From the NCBI GenBank assembly GCA_035578175.1, contig JAQMRL010000006.1, forward strand, positions 31,008,893 to 31,072,892: a stretch of 64,000 bases of DNA. The letters are read 5' to 3'. Made by a program: the position numbers and the translations under genes. The notes under the pieces are model-generated. The model made no database searches. It had not been told where the DNA came from and saw nothing but the letters and a program-made list of their open reading frames with translations. The stretch comes from Catonia carolina (taxonomy: Eukaryota; Arthropoda; Insecta; Hemiptera; Achilidae). This document shows, piece after piece, positions 57,619-64,000 of this stretch (its first letter is position 1; the number at the start of each line of letters is the position of its first letter).

Positions 57619-57876
57619 TTTGCTCAAAAAAAAAGAAATAAAATACTTTTTAGGTGATGTCTGTCGCGATACTCGAGCTTGAGATGATTGTACACAAACC
57701 AAAAAAAAATACAATGCTGTTTGCATGCTGTATGAATGTATTATTGAAAGGGGCCCCGAATGAATGAATTTTACCGTCTCAGGCCGACAACTGCTACATA
57801 CTCACCTTCTCTTTTCACATTTAAGCACCCACCCCCTTTCTTGCTTGTCCATACCTTGTGCTTATGCATACTCCCC

Positions 57877-57892
57877 TAGGGGGGGGGAAGAT
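57877..57892 (+). promoter_or_regulatory. Polypurine tract
   Basis: A run AGGGGGGGGGAAGA-T directly abuts the 3' LTR and would prime plus-strand synthesis. Confidence 0.8.
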
Positions 57893-58371
57893 TGTAATAT
57901 GAGACACCTATACAGACAAACAACAGATAGTACACACATAAACAACACTCACACATAAACATAAACATACAACTTTACAAAATCAACATCAATATAAATA
58001 CCAGATGACCTCACCTACAGATGTGAGTAATGAGAACAAAAAAAAAATAAAAAGAAAATTTTATTAAGATAATAAAAATGGATTGTTGGTTCATTCCATT
58101 TTAAAACTTTTAAGAAGCAAGTTTCTATACAATTTTTAAGATAAAAAACAATTTGGATAATTTATTGATTTTAGCAGATTGGATTTGAATTTAAATATTA
58201 ATTTTAGAAGATTTAACGAAAGAGATTCAACAATTTTAATAAATTTTAAAGAATTTTAAGATTTTAATTATTTTAAATATTTTAGATAATTTTTAAGGAT
58301 TTTTAAATAAAGAAAGTTGAATTTCAAGAATATAAAACTTTTTGGATTTTTATTTACGAACCTCTGGTACA
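57893..58371 (+). repeat. Gypsy 3' LTR
   Basis: 479 bp, TGTAATATGAG to CCTCTGGTACA. Line-by-line comparison with the 5' LTR showed no difference that I could find. Confidence 0.93.
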
Positions 58372-58423
58372 CTACTACTAACAGAACGTTATAATACAAA
58401 ACTCCTAAAACCAATTTGTACAA

Positions 58424-58490
58424 GTTTAGGTCATCAGTCAAAGGGCTGGTTCAAACCTCTACAGGTTTCAGTAAAACAAAAAGTGAAGTG
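58424..58490 (-). repeat. Retroposed repeat family N, 3' fragment (copy f)
   Basis: Only the 3' part is present (TTTAGGTCATCAGTC, AAGGGCTGGTTCAAACCTC), matching the reverse of the family end. Confidence 0.6.
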
Positions 58491-59657
58491 AATATTTTAA
58501 TATAGATTTTTTATATATTCAATAGAATAAAAACTATTACCTATTGAGGTCCCCCTGCTCTCGGAACATCGCAAACGTCGAGATAGGTTATTGGATAACC
58601 AGTTAAAATATAAGTTGGTTACGGATATGTAACAGTTTCTTCCTGAAAAGTCTGTACAGCGTTAAGTTTTGCGATTAACAAATCATTGTATCCTCATACA
58701 TAAATTTGTTTTTAATTAATTGAAACATGCAATTCTTATAACAATAAAATATTGTTTCTAATTTATTTACTAATATTTTACGAGTACTTCTTTTAAAATC
58801 TTAATGTATAAATTATTAAAAGACATTGTTTTATACATTTTTAATGTATAAAATAAAATTGAACTGATTTATTTTACTGTTAAGATATGACCAAAAAGTC
58901 TTTTTTTTTGAGTTCTTACAAGAGTTTACGATAGCTGAATACGAAATTGACCCACGAAAAGTTTTTAGATTTCCTTGAAAACCCTTGAGTTTTAAAATTC
59001 AAATTTGTTGGCGTCCTTTATATTATACAACGTGGCTTTACACTTTTATGCTTAGGATACTGTGATTAAAGTTGGTAATATTTTTCGTGTGGCAACCTGC
59101 CTAAATATTAAAGAACAATTTTTTATCATAATAAAAATATTGGTAGTTGGATAAAACTATGATTATAAAAGCTTATGCATGAAAACACTGCAACGTAAAA
59201 TTTTATTGTGTTTAAAATTAGTTTATAAACAGCATTTGTTATTTTCGGATTACCATATTAACTAAAATATAAAATAATATTCACAAAAAAAATTCGGTAT
59301 TCAAGATTTTTTTTAATTTTGAAATTTACTTACTGGTTTTAATATTACTTCATCTTAATCATCTGGTAGCTCTACAGCTCTTGGTGGGCTTCTGCTTTCT
59401 CAAAAAGTTTCTCCAATTCTCTCTGCTCGTTCCTTATGACCTCCAACTTCTAACCCCCATCAAAATAAAGTAATTCTTAATTTTACTTAGTAGGTAATGC
59501 TTAAAAGTGGTTTGGTTTCATCTTAAGAAAATTTAAGAAAATTATTATTGATTAACTTTTACAAGGTTAATAGAAAATCAAGGCAATTTTAAACAAGAAT
59601 GCATAGTTAATTTTCATAGATGTTAACTTTAAACAAACATACATAGTTTACACAAAA
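58491..59657. other. AT-rich stretch, nothing firm
   Basis: A C/T-rich segment at about 59340-59470 could be an old LINE 3' end on the minus strand, but the translation is not convincing. Nothing else was seen. Confidence 0.3.
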
Positions 59658-60855
59658 TCTGATGTGAAACACTCACACGGCTTTCTCTTGCCATTGCGAA
59701 TTTTTTACAATAAATCCTAACATTACTAATAAAACATTAGAAATTAACAAAAAACCTTACCTCAAAAACCACAACCGTATTTTAATCATGAGTGAATGAT
59801 GCAAAATTAAAACCAACCTTAGTTTGGATAAATAATACGGAAAATTACTCTTTCACGCTAAACTAGGCTCTATACAGAAAAATTAAATTAGGCTCAATAA
59901 AAGTTGTAGATCTTTAAATTTCTTATAAATTTTATAATATACATTTTTGTCGTAAAATGCATACTACGGCCGAAATTAAAAAAATATCGATTTTCTTTTT
60001 ATAGAGTTTCATGAAAGAAAACCAGAAAATCACTTATTACCGCTAACCTAAGCGTTATACAAAGAATTATTTAAAATAAACGTGCAATAAAGTATCAAGT
60101 CTATTGATAGATACTAACCGATCATCAAAATCGGGCCGAAATAAAATGATCAAACTTAATACTATGTTGGTTATTTTCCTACACTAAACAATATTTTTTT
60201 TAGTTCTATAGGCTTACCAAGGACCGCAATAGTTCACCAATTTAGTATTTATCATCCATCATCGGCTTCCCTTTTTCTTCTTCATATCTCCTTCATTCTT
60301 GTACTGTGACCCAACCTCTTCTCTTGACCAAGTGTCTTTCTTTTGCTCCTCTAGAAATGCACCAACCTTTTCTACAACTTTTATTGTATAAACTTTTCCG
60401 GTAAAATGCATATTAAGGCTGAAATCTTTTTGAAACGTTTCTACGAGAGAACAGCCTCCCCAAGAATTTCAGCAGACATGGCTCCTACCCTATCTTGTAA
60501 AACATGAAAAGTGTTGTAAATGAGGTGATTTTCAAGAAAAAAAATCGTTGAAGCCATTTTTGAGAAAATTCCAAAAAATTAAAAATGACACGAATAAACT
60601 AGGTACTGCTTTCGGTAAATGGATTTTGATAAAAATGTTCAAGTCGGGTTTTCTAGTTGTACCTAACTTAATTTTTAAGTTTCGACTTCGTACAATGTTC
60701 CGTTCTTTAGATATTTTGTTCACAGAGACAAATTGCTAAAAACGTGTTTTTGGGTCAGGGGTCTGAAAACGTTTAGATCCAGTAAAAACTCGATTTCGAA
60801 AAATCGATATGAAACCAATTTTTTCCTTTCTATTTATTCATATAGGCAATGAAAA
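59658..60855 (+). mobile_element. Helentron-like non-autonomous element, copy E (old, interrupted)
   Basis: It starts TCTGATGTGAAACACTCACA and ends near TATAGGCAATGAAAA, with more substitutions than copies C and D and almost no dinucleotide tract. About 290 bp of unrelated sequence interrupts it at 60081-60370. Confidence 0.6.
60081..60370 (-). repeat. Dispersed repeat E, copy 1, nested in copy E of the Helentron-like family
   Basis: Its inverse shares AAGAAAAAGGGAAGCCGAT, GTGAA-TATTGC-GTCCTT and CCAACAT-GTATTAAG blocks with 61007-61227. It is absent from the other Helentron-like copies, so it is an insertion. Family unknown. Confidence 0.55.
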
Positions 60856-61006
60856 ACAACAAGATTTTCACTATTATTGACAACCGCTAGACGAAAATCG
60901 GAAGTCAGAAAATGTATGGAAATATTGAATGTATCAAAAGAAGATATATTTTAAAGAATAGAACTGAGAAATAAATTTTAAGGTTGGTGAGGACACAATT
61001 TTAAGG

Positions 61007-61227
61007 AGTGATAGTGAAGAAAAAGGGAAGCCGATAATGGATAATAACTACATAATTAGTGAATTATTGCAGTCCTTAGTAGGCCTAAATAACTAAAAAA
61101 AAAATTGTTCAGTCTATGAAACTAACCAACATAATATTAAGCTTAATCGTTTTATTCCCGCTCGATTGTAATAATTGGTTAGGCTGTATGAAAGTACTTG
61201 ATATTTTATTGCACCGCGAGAGTCTTC
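61007..61227 (+). repeat. Dispersed repeat E, copy 2
   Basis: This is the inverted partner of 60078-60292, about 215 bp long, with its centre of homology 0.9 kb away. There is no coding motif beyond weak, interrupted frames. Confidence 0.55.
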
Positions 61228-61655
61228 TGTACAATTATACTCAAGATTTATTGAACTGTACTTAAAGGTTTTAATTACAATTGCATACAATTCTCTGCGT
61301 TAACGGAACTTACCGTTTTTATTTTGAAGTTAAATGAGCTAACTTAATTTAATTTAGTTATTAATTTGGAATTAATTAACTATATTCAAATAACCATTGT
61401 AAATAAATTGGTATGGGCAAAGCTTATGACTATCTGATATTAACGTGTTCATAAAGTCTACCTGGTTTTTGGTTTAAAGTTAATTTGGTTAATTTAATTT
61501 AATTATGAATTATTTTATTAAATTCAAATAACATTTAAAACAAAACAGAGTCAGTGGCTATAGTGGTATAACTGTACGATGTTATTAATGTACAATACTG
61601 TATATTTATCCATAGTCCAATTAGTTATGGAATAATGCAATGGGTCTGTACTTAT
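61228..61655. other. AT-rich stretch, nothing recognised
   Basis: TTAATTTAATT-type low-complexity sequence; no feature was seen. Confidence 0.4.
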
Positions 61656-61666
61656 AAATTTTATTT

Positions 61667-62027
61667 GTGTTCTTGTTTAGGTCATGAGCCAAAAGGCTGT
61701 TTTGAACCTGTAGAGGTTTTCCTAAGTAAAACGAGGATTGAGGTGGTTTACGACACGCCTTCCTCACTGAATGGAAAAGTAGGCTTATCAGTATGCCGGT
61801 CCCTCTGAAAAGCACATATTTTCCACTTTTCAAATGATACTTCATTCACCACAGGGTCTGGCTGTATAATAAAATTCATTACTTTCAGAGGTGATAACTC
61901 TAATTAGTGTCGTTTACACCTTTACCTCTTCTGTTCATAAACGATTCAGTCATTTAATTGACTGACCATGTGATAAGAAACCGAACTATTTATTTTAGCC
62001 TTGCAACGAATAGATTGGGTGTAAATA
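61667..62027 (-). repeat. Retroposed repeat family N, copy e (5'-truncated)
   Basis: It is flanked by AAATTTTAT at 61656-61664 and 62028-62036, a likely 9-bp target duplication. About 35 bp of the family's 5' end is missing. The sense frame (MNFI start) is altered by a short deletion and substitutions. Confidence 0.75.
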
Positions 62028-62036
62028 AAATTTTAT

Positions 62037-62402
62037 CTTAGGCCCTCAAAAAAGTGCTAAAGGTCATTTTGCGAATAACCAACAAGACCATCCATAGAAT
62101 CGCTCTGAAAATTTATTTAAGGATTTTCAAGTAATATTACTATTTGTTCGATTTATGTCCAGGAACTAATTTAATTATACAGGTGGAAAAATCGCAGCAA
62201 ACTTCCCTAAAACGATTCCATAACAACAGTACAAAAAAACCATTTGATTCTTGTGCATAGTGAAATAGAGACGCTACCCTACCGTACAACATTTTTACTA
62301 TAGATACTGAAGTCATGAGATTGCCTTTTGCGTATGGATGAGCTGTGAGAAAGGAAAGTAAAATATTTGCAGAGCTGCCAACCTTTAGAATGAGACACTA
62401 CT
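62037..62402. other. Unrecognised stretch
   Basis: No feature could be supported. Confidence 0.4.
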
Positions 62403-63123
62403 CGTACATTTCACTACCGTGCAGTTTCTACATACATTTTGTACTCTGAGGTTTATTCCGAGAAAATGATTTCTTCATAAAACTTAAAAGAAATAAATGT
62501 CACCTGTAATCTTGCCTATAGCTTAATAATTACATGACTAGAAATGTTTTATTTACTGTAATTACCAGCTACCTTATTCCATTGGAACAAAATTTTCTAC
62601 GAATGAATTGCCTTCTTTACTATCGCTTTCACCGGCGTCTGCACTATCAGTCTCACTATTATGTACTTAACCGTTTCCTTTTTTTACCAGGTGTCAACAA
62701 AATTGTTGAAGAATAGCTTCTTCACGTCTTTCGTTTCCTTCATTATTTTTCGAATTGTGGCAAGAGAAACATCACAGTAGTTAGCCACTCGCTCATGGCT
62801 TTTGTTAAGAGGCAGGGAAAGGTATTTTTGTTAAGCTTCATCTTCACAGAATTTTATTACACTGCATATTATATTTTGTTCAGCACTGTGAATAGTTTGT
62901 CCACGTTTTTGAGAAAATAACATTTCTGTTTACGGTAACAAACAGTTATATTCGTACAGTTAACCTACGAGAGGTTCCACGATATACTGTATGTGCTCTG
63001 AGTATAGTATATATTGTTGTGTTGGTTGTAATGAAATTAAAACAGTCACGCATGCGCACTGATGCTTTTCTTCTTTTCCCTTCGTTGCAAACAAGAGCAA
63101 ACTCGTAACTCAAGTAGTTATAC
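62403..63123 (-). mobile_element. DNA-transposon fragment D, copy 2
   Basis: It is the partner of 25005-25675 over its whole length, plus a small additional segment near 62566-62600. It carries the better preserved transposase N-terminus (62684-62923). Terminal inverted repeats could not be established. The catalytic domain is missing, so the mobile unit may be an internally deleted derivative. Confidence 0.6.
62684..62923 (-). pseudogene. Transposase-like N-terminal (HTH) remnant
   Basis: This is an 80-codon minus-strand frame from ATG at 62923 to TAA, with one internal TAA at codon 31. It reads MLFSQKRGQTIHSAEQNIIC, then LPLNKSHERVANYCDVSLAT and IRKIMKE, the pattern of an insect transposase-type helix-turn-helix. 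No DDE domain follows. The family name is inferred. Confidence 0.5.
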
Positions 63124-63229
63124 CTGTCCTTCAAACTGTACAAAAATTTTCTTCATCAAAATTACAAAATTACAATGTATCAAAAAGTTGAAAGCTGAAT
63201 CACAGAAATGGCTCTTTAGCAACAGACAG

Positions 63230-63440
63230 TACACAAAGGAAATGATTATATTTTTAAATACGCCTTCTTTCCCCAAAACTACCCTCAAAAGGGTGTGCAC
63301 GCTCATTTTTTGCCCAGCCTCCAAAATTCTTCAGCCAAAAGTATTTCCTACGGTCAGGTTTACGCTTATCCGCAACTTTACCCTTTATAATTAGTCTGAG
63401 AAACTCATACTTATCACCCCTGTAAAATTGCTCAAAGTAG
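63230..63440 (-). pseudogene. Non-LTR RT C-terminal relic
   Basis: The minus strand reads KYEFLRLIIKGKVADKRKP, then GRRKYFWLKNFGGWAK before degrading. K-G-K-V-x-x-K-R-x-x-GRR-x-WL is the typical tail of RTE-like ORFs. Confidence 0.55.
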
Positions 63441-64000
63441 TTAATTATTTATCTTTTGATTGTGTTCATCAACTGACATTCCATACCTACACGTCTCAAA
63501 ACGTCAACTTTGGTAACATGATTGAAATCCGGAAATCCCGGAGTATTCTTCTAAACACCCACATTTATTAAGCTCTTAAACGTTGTATGGATTACTCACC
63601 TCGATATATTGACTCGTCTTTTTTCCAAACATTTTCCATATTTTTAGTGAGTTCTATTAAAATGTTCAATTCTTTTCAGCCCTTTTAAATTTTCTTAAAT
63701 CAATTCGGTTTTTTGATATTTTCATATAGATTAAGTATTTCCTTTACTAATGTGTTCCATAGATACTTCCGTAAAATATTATATTTTATTAAAACAAATA
63801 AAAGGTTTTCTAAATTTAACAGTTAAGGATTTACGTAGTTGTAAGTGACTGATGTGAGCGAATTAAAAGAAAAGGAAATTGATACGCGAGATCCGGTGTT
63901 GCAAGGGAAGGAATGGATAAGGTACAGAGGTTGCCTTTTCTCGGATTAAAGATTTGATAGATGAGGTCCCTTATTCTCTTCTTACTCGAGCTTGCCCCCT
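63441..64000. other. Unrecognised window end
   Basis: No feature could be supported in the last 560 bases. Confidence 0.4.

Larger units (their letters stand above)
52307..58375 (+). mobile_element. Ty3/gypsy LTR retrotransposon, nearly intact
   Basis: The order is a 4-bp target duplication CTAC (52307-52310), 5' LTR, primer site, gag, pol (protease, RT, RNase H, integrase), polypurine tract, 3' LTR and the second CTAC (58372-58375). The LTRs are 479 bp each and read as identical. RNase H preceding integrase defines the Ty3/gypsy order. There is no envelope ORF in the 260 bp after pol. One in-frame stop shortens pol. The identical LTRs imply a very recent insertion. Confidence 0.95.

Noticed and set aside
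57619..57876. Envelope ORF making the gypsy element an errantivirus
   Set aside because: Only about 260 bp lie between the end of pol and the polypurine tract, with no open frame of meaningful size.

Overview
The window is AT-rich eukaryotic nuclear DNA. Split genes with GT-AG introns, nested transposable elements, long CA/GT microsatellites and no bacterial-style operons all point to an animal genome. The mix of Jockey and RTE non-LTR retrotransposons, a Ty3/gypsy element, mariner/Tc1/pogo-type DNA transposons and Helentron-like elements fits an arthropod, most likely an insect (a hemipteran would be unsurprising, but that is inference). I see no CRISPR array, no operon, no intact RNA gene and no prokaryotic defence locus.

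One ordinary host gene can be supported. It is a three-exon plus-strand gene (exons 23676-23778, 29177-29318, 33591-33723) for a 125-residue protein of the CFAP144/FAM183 family, which are axonemal microtubule-associated proteins. Its two introns (5.4 and 4.3 kb) are full of repeat insertions: a reverse-transcriptase relic split by a DNA-transposon fragment, a pogo-like short element, tRNA-like sequences, a (CA)n-bearing element and SINE pieces.

Layout. 1-9.5 kb: degraded non-LTR relics, a retroposed repeat and two small inverted-repeat elements. 9.5-23.3 kb: tRNA-derived SINEs, a mariner remnant, a cleanly 5'-truncated Jockey copy with target duplication, a tandem unit split by a Helentron-like element, and more reverse-transcriptase relics. 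23.7-33.8 kb: the host gene. 35.0-39.1 kb: three Helentron-like copies, one of them inserted into a long-inverted-repeat Tc1/mariner-type hairpin element. 39.7-43.6 kb: a nearly intact RTE element inserted in the TATA region of what looks like a solo LTR. 45.2-46.2 kb: an inverted-repeat DNA-transposon remnant. 48.2-51.8 kb: a Jockey element with both ORFs but an internal reverse-transcriptase deletion. 52.3-58.4 kb: a very young Ty3/gypsy element with two 479-bp LTRs that read as identical, a tRNA-His-type primer site, a -1 frameshift heptamer at the gag/pol junction and one in-frame stop near the end of pol. 58.4-64 kb: another Helentron-like copy, inverted repeats and old relics.

The elements do not form a pathway. 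The window is a stratified record of insertions, with target duplications and nesting giving relative ages. The most notable items are the Helentron-like family with its (CA)n core, the frameshift and primer architecture of the gypsy element, the LTR promoter split by RTE, and a retroposed repeat that keeps a roughly 70-codon ORF open in several copies. No search or alignment program was run; boundaries were read by eye.
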